In this document: one piece after another, positions 1 to 8,770 of the stretch
How the letters are laid out: the number at the start of each line of letters is the position of its first letter
Position numbering within the stretch: position 1 is the stretch's first letter
Assembly (NCBI GenBank): GCA_003612405.1
Contig: RAYR01000016.1
Span: 90,408 to 154,407, forward strand
Reading direction: 5' to 3'
DNA length: 64,000 nt
Source of the DNA: a bacterium 0.1xD8-71
GTDB lineage: Bacteria > Bacillota > Clostridia > Lachnospirales > Lachnospiraceae
The notes under the pieces: model-generated
What the model was told of the DNA's origin: nothing
The model's input: only the letters and a program-made list of their open reading frames with translations
The model's database searches: none
Translations under genes and position numbers: made by a program

Positions 1-282
1 GATAAGATCAGGATCCACAATCTTATCTATATTAGCCTCATACAAATCCGTATACAGCCTGCCGTCTCCCCATGTCTGTTCCGATATTTTCCACAGGGAA
101 TCACCTGTTTCCACTTCGTACTGCCCTGTCTGGGCCGGCTGAAGCATATAGTATTCTCCCGACTCCGGTCTGGCCTCTCTTAAAGCAAAACTGCCCTCAG
201 CCTGCACAAGGATCACCGGACTTCCCGCAAGAACTGCCGTCAACGTAAGTATTCCTGTTATCTTTCTTCCCAATACTCCCAT
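1..282 (-). CDS. LysM-domain protein, N-terminal part (cut by window edge)
   Basis: The minus-strand frame from an ATG at 282 stays open to base 1 (94 codons), so the gene continues outside the window. Residues 9-28 form a hydrophobic signal-like stretch ending around VQAEG. The later part reads YEVETGDSLWKISEQTWGDG and then YTDLYEAN, the usual pattern of a LysM repeat (GDSLWxI, then LYxAN). LysM repeats bind peptidoglycan, so an exported or wall-associated protein is likely. Its start overlaps the last 25 bases of the upstream gene ending at 258, which suggests translational coupling. What lies after the LysM repeat cannot be seen. Confidence 0.7.
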   Translation of the reverse strand, partial: MGVLGRKITGILTLTAVLAGSPVILVQAEGSFALREARPESGEYYMLQPAQTGQYEVETGDSLWKISEQTWGDGRLYTDLYEANIDKIVDPDLI

Positions 283-1289
283 ACGCCTGCCTGATCTCCC
301 AGCCAAATATTCTCATGCTTTTCCTTGCAGCGACGCACTTTACCAGTACTTTCCGACTTATCATATCTGTCCCAGAACACAGAATCCTTCCTGTAGGGCG
401 CAGCCTCTTCAGGCGTGAGTTCTGCATAGAAAGTGCTGTTCGACGGATCGCTGCCGGAAATCGCCGCAACCTTGGGATCCAGAGAAATCCCAATCACGAA
501 ATTACCTTCATCCGTCACATAGAAAAAGGGAACAAAATCATAATAATTCTCCAGATCCTGATCCGCGCAATGAAACCAGCTCAGAAAAATATCCACATTC
601 TCTGATGAAAGTTTCTCTTCTTTCTGCTTTTCGTTGAACTTATCCATCCATAAAGCGACAAAGTCTTCATTCAGATGTAGAATATCATCCAAAGAGTAAG
701 TTTCTCCGGTCAGAAGATCCACCGTTAAGGCCCTCTGTGTCATATAGACATACCAGACAGGACTGATCGGGGCATATATTTCCTTATAATTGACACTCAT
801 AAGATACTGGCTGTGATAGGTCACATCGCACTCCACATCACTGCTGAAAATACTGTATTCTTCCTGCAATTGTCTGACCTCATCATTGGGCTTCAGATGC
901 CAGTAATTTACTCTGTCCATCGCCGTATCATAAAGTATGGCATTAATCTGCTCCAACTGTTCAATGGGCTCTTCTTCTGTCCCTGCAAGTATCGGATATT
1001 CTATCGTCAGCACATCCCAATAAGGATATTCATCGGAATATTCCACATAATACTGCTGTTTCTGCACAGTATAATCATGATATCCTTTCGGCCCTGCATG
1101 GCTCACCAGATATGCCGCCACACTGCCGACCGCCACTGCCAGAATAATCACCGCTGCAAAGACAGCCGTCCATCGATATTTCTTTGCCGGCCGCCTCACC
1201 GGTTCTATCGTAGATGTATATGTTAAATCGTCTGTCACTGTTTGTTCTGCTGTTATGCATCCATTCTCTTGCTCCTGTATTCCTTCCAT
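258..1289 (-). CDS. RsiV/DUF3298-like membrane-anchored protein
   Basis: 343 residues. The N-terminal 38 residues are cytoplasmic-looking and basic (RRPAKKYR), followed by one membrane segment at about 42-60, then a long extracellular domain. The outer part has features of DUF3298/RsiV-type domains: a conserved middle with LTVDLLTGETYSLDDIL and a C-terminal strand region FVPFFYVTDEGNFVIGIS. RsiV is an anti-sigma factor that senses lysozyme, but many family members are not, and no sigma factor lies beside it here. The start at 1289 has GGGAGAAG eight bases upstream. It overlaps the downstream LysM gene, so both are probably made from one message. The function is only inferred. Confidence 0.55.
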   Translation of the reverse strand: MEGIQEQENGCITAEQTVTDDLTYTSTIEPVRRPAKKYRWTAVFAAVIILAVAVGSVAAYLVSHAGPKGYHDYTVQKQQYYVEYSDEYPYWDVLTIEYPILAGTEEEPIEQLEQINAILYDTAMDRVNYWHLKPNDEVRQLQEEYSIFSSDVECDVTYHSQYLMSVNYKEIYAPISPVWYVYMTQRALTVDLLTGETYSLDDILHLNEDFVALWMDKFNEKQKEEKLSSENVDIFLSWFHCADQDLENYYDFVPFFYVTDEGNFVIGISLDPKVAAISGSDPSNSTFYAELTPEEAAPYRKDSVFWDRYDKSESTGKVRRCKEKHENIWLGDQAGVWEYWEER

Positions 1290-1500
1290 AATTAATACTT
1301 CTCCCTCAGCCTTCTTATATCATATCGTAAATCACCGCCAAATACAACCTGGTGCTGCCTCATCCCGCTCCTTTCTCACCCGGATTTCGTCGTATCCTTC
1401 CATATTTTTAAGAATACAGATGACTTGCATCATATTATCATCATTTTTGCATCATAGTTGCATCATTTGCCCTGACAGTACTAAAATAATCCCTGTACAC

Positions 1501-1540
1501 AAACGGATCCCCCGGCGGTGGAGCGCCAGGGGATCCGTTT
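1501..1540 (-). terminator. Strong hairpin between amt-PII and the RsiV-like gene
   Basis: A 12-bp perfect stem (AAACGGATCCCC at 1501-1512 with GGGGATCCGTTT at 1529-1540) has an inner GGCG/CGCC stem. It lies 37 bases after the transporter stop at 1577. The run of T after the stem is short, so it is a likely but not textbook terminator. Confidence 0.55.
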
Positions 1541-1576
1541 CATCATATATACAAACTAAGGGATATAGGTAAACGC

Positions 1577-3346
1577 TTATTCAACATCCTGCAAGGCTGC
1601 AAAGTCTTCCTCTCCTGTACGGATTTTAACAACTTTATCCACATTATAGACAAAGATCTTGCCGTCTCCGATATGCCCTGTATAGAGCGCCTTCTTAGCA
1701 GCCTCCACTACAGACTCCACCGGAATCTTGCTGATTACCACTTCCACCTTTACCTTGGGAAGTAGCGTTGCATCTATCTCAACACCACGATATCTGTCTC
1801 CTGCGCCCTTCTGGATGCCGCAGCCCATCACCTGCGTCACAGTCATACCGGTCACACCCAGATCGTTCATTGCCTTACGGAGTTTATCGTACCTGGAAAG
1901 CTTGGCAATAATCGCAACCTTATAGATACCTGTCGATGCTGCCATAGGCACCTGCGCAACCTTAACTGCCGCATCCTTAAGTACATCGGAAGCCTCATCA
2001 TAATCTTCCACTCCAAGACTGGTGTTCTCATTCACCTCCATGGCCATGGTATTAGACACATCCATAATACTGAATCCGGAGTATGCGGATGCCAGTCCAT
2101 GCTCCATGCTGTCCAGACCCACAATCTCTTCCTCCTGGGAAGCCCGAAGGCCAATCACCGCTTTGATAATCAGGAACACAATCGTAATGGTCACTGCTGT
2201 CCATGCTGCTACGGAAGCAAACCCGATAAGCTGCAAGCCCAGAAGTTCAAAACCGCCTCCATAGAACATACCCACAAGTTCCTCTCCGGAAGCATTGGCA
2301 ATCGAGTATCCCGGCGCCGTATTGGTGGCAAAGAACCCTACGGAGATTGTCCCCCAGATACCGTTCATCATATGTACTGCCACAGCACCCACCGGATCAT
2401 CCACGCGCAGTTTATAATCCAATAACCAGACACCGAACACCACCAGAAGACCTGCCACGGCACCAATCACGATGGCACCGAAAGCATCTGTTACATCACA
2501 GGGCGCCGTGATTGCTACCAAACCTGCCAAAGATGCATTTAAGCACATGGACACATCCGGTTTGCCATACTTGATCCATGTAAAGATCATACATACGACC
2601 GTTGCCACTGCGGGAGCAATCGTAGTGGTCACAAAGATGGATCCCAGCTGTTCCACGCTGGTTGCCGCCGCACCGTTAAATCCATACCAGCCAAGCCAGA
2701 GAATGAACACTCCCAAAGCACCGATTGGGAGATTATGCCCCGGGAAGGCATTGACCTTGGTAATCTTGCCGTCTTTGTCCCTGGTAAATTTACCGATACG
2801 GGGACCTAAAATTTTAGCACCCACAAGTGCAGAAATGCCGCCCACCATATGAATGGCACAGGATCCTGCAAAATCGTGGAATCCTATCTGTGATAACCAG
2901 CCGCCGCCCCAGATCCAGTGTGCCTCAATCGGATAGATCAGTGCCGATATCACTGCCGAATACACACAATAACTTAAGAATTTGGTTCTCTCCGCCATGG
3001 CACCGGATACAATTGTTGCCGTGGTGGCACAGAACACTAAATTAAATACAAAATTCGACCAGTCAAAACTCTCATATGCCGTAAAAATATCAAATCCCGG
3101 CTTACCGATCAGTCCCATCAAGTCCTCTCCCAGCAGTAAACTGAAACCGATCAGAATGAACACTACTGTTCCGATGCAGAAATCCATCAGGTTCTTCATG
3201 ATGATATTGCCTGCGTTCTTGGCTCTTGTAAACCCTGTCTCTACCATGGCGAACCCGGCCTGCATCCAGAACACCAACGCCGCACCAATCAGAAACCAGA
3301 CGCCGAATATCTGTCCGTTCATGACTTCCATAATCTCTTTTGTCAT
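1577..3346 (-). CDS. amtB: Ammonium transporter fused to a PII regulatory domain
   Basis: 589 residues, well above the roughly 400-450 of a plain Amt. Residues 1-425 are an Amt/Rh channel with eleven membrane segments and the pore histidines at 166 (AIHMVGG) and 325 (AVHMMNG). After a linker (about 425-474), residues 475-589 form a complete PII/GlnK domain: start YKVAIIAKLSRYDKLR, a T-loop around 508-528, and a B-loop at 556-566 (TGHIGDGKIFV). Free GlnK normally plugs the Amt pore when nitrogen is plentiful; here the regulator is covalently attached. At the place of the uridylylated Tyr51 of the T-loop (RGxEY) the sequence has RGVEI, so Ile524 replaces it and classical uridylylation is impossible. 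No separate glnB/glnK is in the window. Confidence 0.93.
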   Translation of the reverse strand: MTKEIMEVMNGQIFGVWFLIGAALVFWMQAGFAMVETGFTRAKNAGNIIMKNLMDFCIGTVVFILIGFSLLLGEDLMGLIGKPGFDIFTAYESFDWSNFVFNLVFCATTATIVSGAMAERTKFLSYCVYSAVISALIYPIEAHWIWGGGWLSQIGFHDFAGSCAIHMVGGISALVGAKILGPRIGKFTRDKDGKITKVNAFPGHNLPIGALGVFILWLGWYGFNGAAATSVEQLGSIFVTTTIAPAVATVVCMIFTWIKYGKPDVSMCLNASLAGLVAITAPCDVTDAFGAIVIGAVAGLLVVFGVWLLDYKLRVDDPVGAVAVHMMNGIWGTISVGFFATNTAPGYSIANASGEELVGMFYGGGFELLGLQLIGFASVAAWTAVTITIVFLIIKAVIGLRASQEEEIVGLDSMEHGLASAYSGFSIMDVSNTMAMEVNENTSLGVEDYDEASDVLKDAAVKVAQVPMAASTGIYKVAIIAKLSRYDKLRKAMNDLGVTGMTVTQVMGCGIQKGAGDRYRGVEIDATLLPKVKVEVVISKIPVESVVEAAKKALYTGHIGDGKIFVYNVDKVVKIRTGEEDFAALQDVE

Positions 3347-3432
3347 AATAATCCCTCCTCATTGTTTTTTCATGTATCCGCAGAGTTGAATGTACCATAT
3401 GACTCCTTTCCACCCGTTTCTGTCAATACACG

Positions 3433-3462
3433 AAAAAAGCGCCTTGAGTTTCCTCAAAGCGC
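3433..3462 (-). terminator. Leader terminator upstream of amtB
   Basis: Read on the minus strand, GCGCTTTGAG, a GAAA tetraloop and CTCAAGGCGC form a 10-bp stem with one G-U pair, followed by TTTTTT. It begins only about a dozen bases after the predicted transcription start and ends about 85 bases before the amtB ATG. No gene precedes it on this strand, so it can only act on the amtB leader. Confidence 0.75.
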
Positions 3463-3481
3463 CTTTGCTTTTATGTGTTGC

Positions 3482-3510
3482 ATTGTAGCACCATCATTTT
3501 ATCATGTCAA
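3482..3510 (-). promoter_or_regulatory. Sigma-A promoter of amtB
   Basis: TTGACA at 3510-3505, a 17-base spacer and TACAAT at 3487-3482 on the minus strand, close to the consensus. The predicted start is near 3475, giving a leader of about 130 bases that contains the terminator at 3433-3462. Confidence 0.8.
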
Positions 3511-3570
3511 GCATTATTTTTATGTCCATACAAATGTCTGTTTAAAGTCTGTTTAAAGTAAATAAAATAA

Positions 3571-3600
3571 TTGACGCCTTGATTTTATTTCCCGTATAAT
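3571..3600 (+). promoter_or_regulatory. Sigma-A promoter of the FIST-chemoreceptor operon
   Basis: TTGACG at 3571-3576, an 18-base spacer, TATAAT at 3595-3600. It is divergent from the amtB promoter. The predicted start near 3607 rules out any upstream start codon for the FIST gene other than the ATG at 3648. Confidence 0.75.
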
Positions 3601-3647
3601 AAATTAGACAGAATTTGAACTATAGAAAGAAAAGGAGACGCAGCAGT

Positions 3648-4703
3648 ATGCAACAGTTTTTTGGAAAAAGCCCAGGCGGCAACCTTTCAGAAGCAGTCAA
3701 AGGCCTGCAAAACCCCAAATTTATCATGCTGTTTTCAAACAACAGTCAATTTGAAGTGCATGTAAAAGCTTTGGAAAAGCTGTACCCAAATGTGCCAAGC
3801 ATTGGCTGTATCGGAATGGGTTACAGTACCGGCGTAATAGAAAACGGTGTCTGTGTAATCGCATTTTGCGGTGGAATCAGTGCAACGGCAAACGTGCTGG
3901 AACAGGTATCTGTTATGCCCGTAAAATACATTCATCGTTTAGAAGAGGACATCCGGAAGATCAATGCCGCCCATAAGGATACGGTCTGTATTGATTTTTG
4001 CAGCGGAAACGATGCGTGCGTATTAACCACCATAGATACCGCACTTAAACAAAACAAGATCTCACTGGTGGGCGGAACCGGGGATGCCGGAAAAGTTTCC
4101 GCCAACGGCAGAATCTATGAAGATTCGGTTGCCTATGCCCTCGTGAAAAATCATAACGGCCGTATAAAAACATACAAAGAGAATATTTACCGCCAGCTTG
4201 GCAATTACCGTTTTATCGCTTCCAATACGGACAGGGCAAACTACATAATCGGTTCCTTAAACGGCCGGCCGGCAAAACAGGTTTACGAAGAAATACTTCA
4301 TGTGACAGATAAAGAAATATTGACACAGACATTTCAGAATCCCTTTGGAAAGCTCAACGGCAACGATACCTGTATCATTTCCATCAAAGATGTAGCCGGC
4401 AACGCACTGGCATGTTTCCGGCAGGTGAATGACTCCGATGTCCTGATTCTTTTGCAGCTGGGAGATTATGAGGCTATTACAAGACAAACAATTGCAACTA
4501 TCTGTCAGGAATTTCCCAAACGTTCTGCTGTCTTTTCGGTCAACTGCCTGTTCCGTTATAAGCTGTTTTCCGAAAGAAATTACATGCAGACCTATCTTCA
4601 CGAAATGTCCGCACTTGGCAGTCATGCCGGATTTGTTGGATATGGGGAACATTACAACAACCGTTTTGTCAATCAGTCCATGACTTGCGTGGTATTTGAA
4701 TAA
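3648..4703 (+). CDS. FIST sensory domain protein
   Basis: 351 residues, cytoplasmic, no signal or membrane segment. An N-terminal FIST_N region (about 25-190, with GGTGDAG at 142-148) is followed by a FIST_C region (about 195-345, ending GYGEHYNNRFVNQSMT), which is the family's characteristic C-terminal signature. FIST domains are predicted ligand-binding sensors, thought to bind small molecules such as amino acids, and are usually joined to signalling modules. Here the domain stands alone, 12 bases before a chemoreceptor-type signalling protein, so the pair probably forms a two-piece cytoplasmic receptor. The ATG at 3648 is chosen because AAAGGAG lies ten bases upstream and the promoter ends at 3600; a TTG at 3615 has no ribosome site. 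Confidence 0.85.
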   Translation: MQQFFGKSPGGNLSEAVKGLQNPKFIMLFSNNSQFEVHVKALEKLYPNVPSIGCIGMGYSTGVIENGVCVIAFCGGISATANVLEQVSVMPVKYIHRLEEDIRKINAAHKDTVCIDFCSGNDACVLTTIDTALKQNKISLVGGTGDAGKVSANGRIYEDSVAYALVKNHNGRIKTYKENIYRQLGNYRFIASNTDRANYIIGSLNGRPAKQVYEEILHVTDKEILTQTFQNPFGKLNGNDTCIISIKDVAGNALACFRQVNDSDVLILLQLGDYEAITRQTIATICQEFPKRSAVFSVNCLFRYKLFSERNYMQTYLHEMSALGSHAGFVGYGEHYNNRFVNQSMTCVVFE

Positions 4704-4715
4704 AGGAGGAAGATT

Positions 4716-5654
4716 ATGTCGTTTTCAAAGAAGAAGTCAGGGCAGATACAGCATAATGAAAAAAGTCTTTATCCGGTACTGTACGTGACAGATCATTTAA
4801 AGGATTATAAAGATGCATTGATTCAGAAAGAAGTGGAATCACTCTGGGAGCTGAGTCTGGTCAATAATTCTTTCACCAGTGTGTTACAAAAAGCGGATAA
4901 CTTTCAGGAACAGCTGATGGACTTTGGACAGTCCTTTTCCAGCATCAACAATACGGCAGAACAGTTTTCTGAAGTGAGAGAATCCATTGCACAGACTGTT
5001 TCAACAACCCAGGACAAAGTAAACGATCTGAAAGATACTTCCATGGCAATTGAACAGTCTTATGTTGAAATGGAACATACCTTTGAATACCTTCAGACAG
5101 CCGTGACCAGTATCTGCAAATGCATCAATAAAATTGTATCAATTGCAGACGAAACCAACATTCTTGCCATCAATGCGTCCATAGAAGCTTCCCGGGCCGG
5201 CGAGAGCGGCAAAGGCTTCGCTGTGGTTGCCTCAAAGGTAAAAGAACTGGCGGAAGAGATCAAGTCTCTCGCCAATGAAGCCGAAGCCGATATTCACAAT
5301 GTGGAATCCGGCACAAATCAGCTGAATAAGAGCATTTCCGAGTCAGCTGAGAAACTTGGGCAGGGTACAGGCATTGTAAACGCTACCTATGATTCTTTCC
5401 AGGAAATTACACATGCAGCCAACGGTGCTTCCACGGTGCAGACGGAGATTTCAACCGTAATCGGATCCTCTCAGGACAGATTACAGACACTCTGCCAGTT
5501 TTTTGATGAGATAAAGCAGCAGTATCAGGAAGTTGTCAAACATATCAACCATGCCAGCAGCCTCGGCACCACCAAGAGTGCCATGTTTGAGGACATCGAC
5601 AATATGCTGTCCCAGATTCCGCCGATTATCAAGGATACCAATCCGCAATTATAA
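4716..5654 (+). CDS. Soluble methyl-accepting chemotaxis-type signalling protein
   Basis: 312 residues, almost wholly helical, no membrane segment. Residues about 80-300 form the antiparallel coiled coil of an MCP signalling domain. The hairpin tip at 145-172 (DETNILAINASIEASRAGE and on to GFAVVA) is the conserved CheA/CheW contact. The first 50 residues are not a known sensor domain, so input most likely comes from the FIST protein encoded just upstream. A good AAAGGAGG precedes the ATG. No cheA, cheW, cheY or flagellar gene is in the window, so the output could be chemotaxis elsewhere on the chromosome or a non-motility pathway. Confidence 0.85.
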   Translation: MSFSKKKSGQIQHNEKSLYPVLYVTDHLKDYKDALIQKEVESLWELSLVNNSFTSVLQKADNFQEQLMDFGQSFSSINNTAEQFSEVRESIAQTVSTTQDKVNDLKDTSMAIEQSYVEMEHTFEYLQTAVTSICKCINKIVSIADETNILAINASIEASRAGESGKGFAVVASKVKELAEEIKSLANEAEADIHNVESGTNQLNKSISESAEKLGQGTGIVNATYDSFQEITHAANGASTVQTEISTVIGSSQDRLQTLCQFFDEIKQQYQEVVKHINHASSLGTTKSAMFEDIDNMLSQIPPIIKDTNPQL

Positions 5655-5662
5655 ACATCATC

Positions 5663-5696
5663 AAAATAAAACCCTGCTTTTGCAGGGTTTTATTTT
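5663..5696. terminator. Bidirectional terminator between mcp and the EamA gene
   Basis: Perfect 15-bp stem: 5663-5677 pairs with 5682-5696 around a TTTT loop. The GC core (ACCCTGC/GCAGGGT) is flanked by A-rich and T-rich arms, so it works on both strands for these convergent genes. Confidence 0.9.
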
Positions 5697-5709
5697 GTAC
5701 TATATCATT

Positions 5710-6636
5710 TCAATGTTTCCGCCAGTCGCCCGGACTCATCTGCGCAAAAATCACCGCGCCAAACACCAGGACACATCCTAAAATTTCCCGCCCGGTCATG
5801 GTCTCATGAAGAATCAGCATACCCGCCAGCACGGAAAAGACGGATTCCAGACTCATCAGCAAAGAGGCAATCGCAGGATTGATACCGTTCTGCCCGATAA
5901 TCTGCAAGGTATAACCCACCCCGCAGGACATAATTCCTGCATACAGAAGCGGAATCCACACTTCCCATCCCCCGAACATCTGCATCCATCCCTGCAAGCC
6001 GCCCGGAGCCCGTATCACTTCTACCCCTATCATCGGCACCAGTCCCAGCACACCGCAGATCAGGAACTGAATACAGGACATACGCACACCGTCCACCAGC
6101 GGCGAGAAATAATCTATCACCATGATGTGCACAGAAAAACAGACAGCGCACAACAACACCAGAACATCACTTACATAAAAAGAAAATCCCTCTGTCAGGC
6201 ACAAAAAATAAAGACCCACAACTGCCGTGAGAATACCCACCCAGACATTCCAATGGCATTTTTTCCCGACGAAGATTCCCAATACCGGCACCAGAAGTAT
6301 ATAACATGCCGTCAGAAATCCTGCTTTACCGGCCGTTGTGCCATAATACATTCCCATCTGCTGAAACGTACTTGCCACAAAGAGCACCGCCCCGCACAGG
6401 ATGCCTCCTATCCAAAGCCTGCGCTTATCCTGTTGTGTCTGCGGCTTATGATTTTCCGTACGGCCATCCAAAAAACGTATGACCGGCAAAAGTACCACTG
6501 CCCCCATAAGGGAGCGGATACAATTGAATGTATACGGCCCGGCTGTGGCTCCGCCCTGTCTTTGAGCCACAAAGGCAACTCCCCAGACAAGGGCTGTCAG
6601 AATGAGGCATAGCGAGTTTCGGAGTTCTTTTGTCAT
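5710..6636 (-). CDS. EamA/DMT-family transporter
   Basis: 308 residues with ten predicted membrane segments arranged as two EamA repeats (about 8-145 and 160-300). The conserved openings are ALVWGVAFVAQRQGG near the N-terminus and ASLLMSLESVFSVLAG in the second half. DMT permeases of this group export or import amino acids, metabolites or drugs; the substrate cannot be read from sequence. It is a single-gene unit with its own promoter on the minus strand and a shared terminator at 5663-5696. Confidence 0.88.
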   Translation of the reverse strand: MTKELRNSLCLILTALVWGVAFVAQRQGGATAGPYTFNCIRSLMGAVVLLPVIRFLDGRTENHKPQTQQDKRRLWIGGILCGAVLFVASTFQQMGMYYGTTAGKAGFLTACYILLVPVLGIFVGKKCHWNVWVGILTAVVGLYFLCLTEGFSFYVSDVLVLLCAVCFSVHIMVIDYFSPLVDGVRMSCIQFLICGVLGLVPMIGVEVIRAPGGLQGWMQMFGGWEVWIPLLYAGIMSCGVGYTLQIIGQNGINPAIASLLMSLESVFSVLAGMLILHETMTGREILGCVLVFGAVIFAQMSPGDWRKH

Positions 6637-6676
6637 AAGGATACCTTTCTGTCCAGATAATTAACTGCGATTATTA

Positions 6677-6704
6677 ATTATAGCCATTTCGCCGTTACTT
6701 GTAA
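6677..6704 (-). promoter_or_regulatory. Promoter of the EamA gene
   Basis: Minus strand: TTACAA at 6704-6699, a 16-base spacer and a perfect TATAAT at 6682-6677, about 40 bases before the ATG at 6636. Confidence 0.6.
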
Positions 6705-6843
6705 AGCACAGGGATTACAGACATCGGTATGAATTGTATTTTTCAAGGTACAGATTGCATTTTTGAGGGTATCCTTTGCTGATTCGTCCCCATATTGTGC
6801 ATGTTATAATATGTTTTACAAAAGCCAGCTGAGAGGTACTATC

Positions 6844-8262
6844 TTGAGAAAAAATACAGAAAGAAAACTGAATCCCACTAATACAGATTCCGAATGGAAC
6901 GCCATCCTGGAAAATGAAGCAGAAGCCAATCAATATGCAGCGAAATGCCTTGCCGTATGTGCCGGTGTGGGAGCCCTGGCATGGCTCTTTAATATTCTGG
7001 GGATTTTTATTATTCCGGCTAAGATCATGAACATCGGCATGCCTTTTACGATTCTGTTCTTTTTGCTGCCGTCTTTGCTTTGCAAAGTGACAAAAGGCAC
7101 CCCTCTCTGGGTGAAATACGTCATTGTCATCTCCGGCATTATCAGCATTTTCATTTTATCAAGCGCCATGCCCAAACACGGTGTTCTGGCCTGGGCAGTA
7201 CCTCTTGCATTGAGTTGTCATTATTATTCCAAAAAACTTACCAGCCTGACCCTCATATCCTCCTGGATTCTTTTTTCCGCCTCGATTTATCTTGGGATGT
7301 ACATAGGGGAAGGGGATCTGAATCTGCTGGTTACAGAGCCTGTCATAGAAAACAGGATCATCACAGGCAAGATGCTCTATGATGCATCTTTATTCTTTGT
7401 GCTTCCACGGGCCCTGATCCTTCTCGGACTATCTTCCATATGTACCACGGTAGCCGGGCGGACCAGGCGGCTTTTGGAAAAACAGATTAAGGACAGCGAG
7501 GAAAGACAGCGCATCTCCACAGAACTGGATGTTGCCACCCGGATCCAGGCAGATATGCTGCCCTGTATTTTCCCTGCTTTCCCGGAACATTCCGAGTTTG
7601 ATATCTTTGCGTCCATGAATCCGGCCAAAGAAGTAGGCGGCGACTTCTACGATTTCTTTATGGTAGATGAGACCCATCTTGCCCTTGTAATAGCTGATGT
7701 GTCCGGAAAAGGCGTCCCTGCCGCACTCTTTATGGTAATCGGCAAGACGCTGATCAAGGACCACACAAAACCCAATGTGGATTTAGGGGATGTGTTCTCA
7801 GAAGTCAATGACCTGCTGTGTGAATCAAACAGCGAAGGATTATTCATTACTGCGTTTGAGGGTGTGCTGAATCTCGTGACCGGTGAATTTCGTTTCGTCA
7901 ATGCAGGACATGAAATGCCCTTTATCGCAAAATCAGGCGGCCCCTATGAGGCATACAAACTCCATGCCGGATTCGTGCTCGCGGGCATGGAGAATATGAA
8001 ATATCAAAGCGGCAGTATCCAGCTTTCACCGGGAGATAAGATTTTCCAATATACAGACGGCGTAACAGAAGCTACCAATGCTGCCCAGGAACTCTACGGC
8101 ATGCAGCGGCTCTCAGATATCCTTGTAAAAAATACCAATAAAAAACCTGCGGAACTTCTCCCTGCCGTAAAAGCTGATATTGATGCTTTCGTGGGAGAGG
8201 CCCCGCAGTTTGATGACATCACAATGCTCTGCGTGGAATATCTGAAAACCATGGACGTCTGA
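6844..8262 (+). CDS. Membrane-bound PP2C (SpoIIE/RsbU-type) serine phosphatase
   Basis: 472 residues from a TTG at 6844, which has GAGAGGT six bases upstream and lies after a TATAAT at 6805-6810; an earlier TTG at 6763 would precede that promoter. Residues about 35-205 contain six hydrophobic segments. A short helical linker (RISTELDVATRIQADMLP) leads into a PP2C catalytic domain at about 245-470. Metal-binding motifs are visible: GGDFYD at 265-270, DVSGKG at 285-290 and FDDIT near the end. SpoIIE/RsbU phosphatases dephosphorylate STAS anti-sigma antagonists. A STAS protein and an RsbW-like kinase are encoded 1.1-1.8 kb away on the other strand, so together they look like one partner-switching module. 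Confidence 0.88.
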   Translation: MRKNTERKLNPTNTDSEWNAILENEAEANQYAAKCLAVCAGVGALAWLFNILGIFIIPAKIMNIGMPFTILFFLLPSLLCKVTKGTPLWVKYVIVISGIISIFILSSAMPKHGVLAWAVPLALSCHYYSKKLTSLTLISSWILFSASIYLGMYIGEGDLNLLVTEPVIENRIITGKMLYDASLFFVLPRALILLGLSSICTTVAGRTRRLLEKQIKDSEERQRISTELDVATRIQADMLPCIFPAFPEHSEFDIFASMNPAKEVGGDFYDFFMVDETHLALVIADVSGKGVPAALFMVIGKTLIKDHTKPNVDLGDVFSEVNDLLCESNSEGLFITAFEGVLNLVTGEFRFVNAGHEMPFIAKSGGPYEAYKLHAGFVLAGMENMKYQSGSIQLSPGDKIFQYTDGVTEATNAAQELYGMQRLSDILVKNTNKKPAELLPAVKADIDAFVGEAPQFDDITMLCVEYLKTMDV

Positions 8263-8332
8263 ATCAGATATTATTCCAGCTGATCGCACCGTCCGCAGCA
8301 GCATTTTGGTCTCCTCCTTTTTTCTTCAGTAA

Positions 8333-8770
8333 TTATATGGCCTTATCCTCGTCGAATTCATCTTCCAGTGCAGTCAGTACATTCTTAATACATGCATGCA
8401 TGGACGGCTCCAGCGGACTGTCTATCCACTTCTTCAACAATTCTATTGCCCTGTCAGTCTCAAAATCCTCCAGAAGTACAGACACCTCTGCCAGATCACC
8501 CTCCGACAGCACCAGTACATCGCTTCCATCACTACTGACAGCGCTGTATTTATCAAGCTGTTTTCCCCCATAGGTATTGATAAATTCCTGAAACCCGTCC
8601 AGTGTGTTTTCCCAGATGAAAAGCAGTTCCTGCCAATGTTTCTTCACATATTCCAAATTACCTGCCTTGCTCTGTTCTTCATGTGCAAATGCCATGTCCG
8701 CAAGCTGATCTGCACCCAGCGTTCTTGCATTTCCTTTCAGACCATGTACCTGAATCGCATAGTCCTTCAT
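8333..8770 (-). CDS. HPt-domain remnant of a hybrid histidine kinase
   Basis: 145 residues. The start reads MKDYAIQVHGLKGNARTLGA, with the phosphoacceptor His9 in the HxLKG motif of a histidine phosphotransfer domain, followed by the four-helix pattern to about residue 75. The rest is an acidic tail without a recognised domain. The reading frame is one base out from the kinase fragment ending at 8767. Adding one A to the A-run near 8775 would restore a continuous protein, so this is the cut-off C-terminus of the broken kinase next door. The ATG has no good ribosome site, but the frame is intact and could still be expressed by coupling. Confidence 0.55.
   Translation of the reverse strand: MKDYAIQVHGLKGNARTLGADQLADMAFAHEEQSKAGNLEYVKKHWQELLFIWENTLDGFQEFINTYGGKQLDKYSAVSSDGSDVLVLSEGDLAEVSVLLEDFETDRAIELLKKWIDSPLEPSMHACIKNVLTALEDEFDEDKAI

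Noticed and set aside
3347..3480. T-box, ANTAR target or glutamine riboswitch before amtB
   Set aside because: The leader between start and terminator is too short for any of these and the loop (GAAA) does not match the ANTAR hexaloop pattern.
3615..3647. Extended TTG start for the FIST protein at 3615
   Set aside because: It would begin about 8 bases after the predicted transcription start and has no ribosome site; the ATG at 3648 has AAAGGAG at the right distance.
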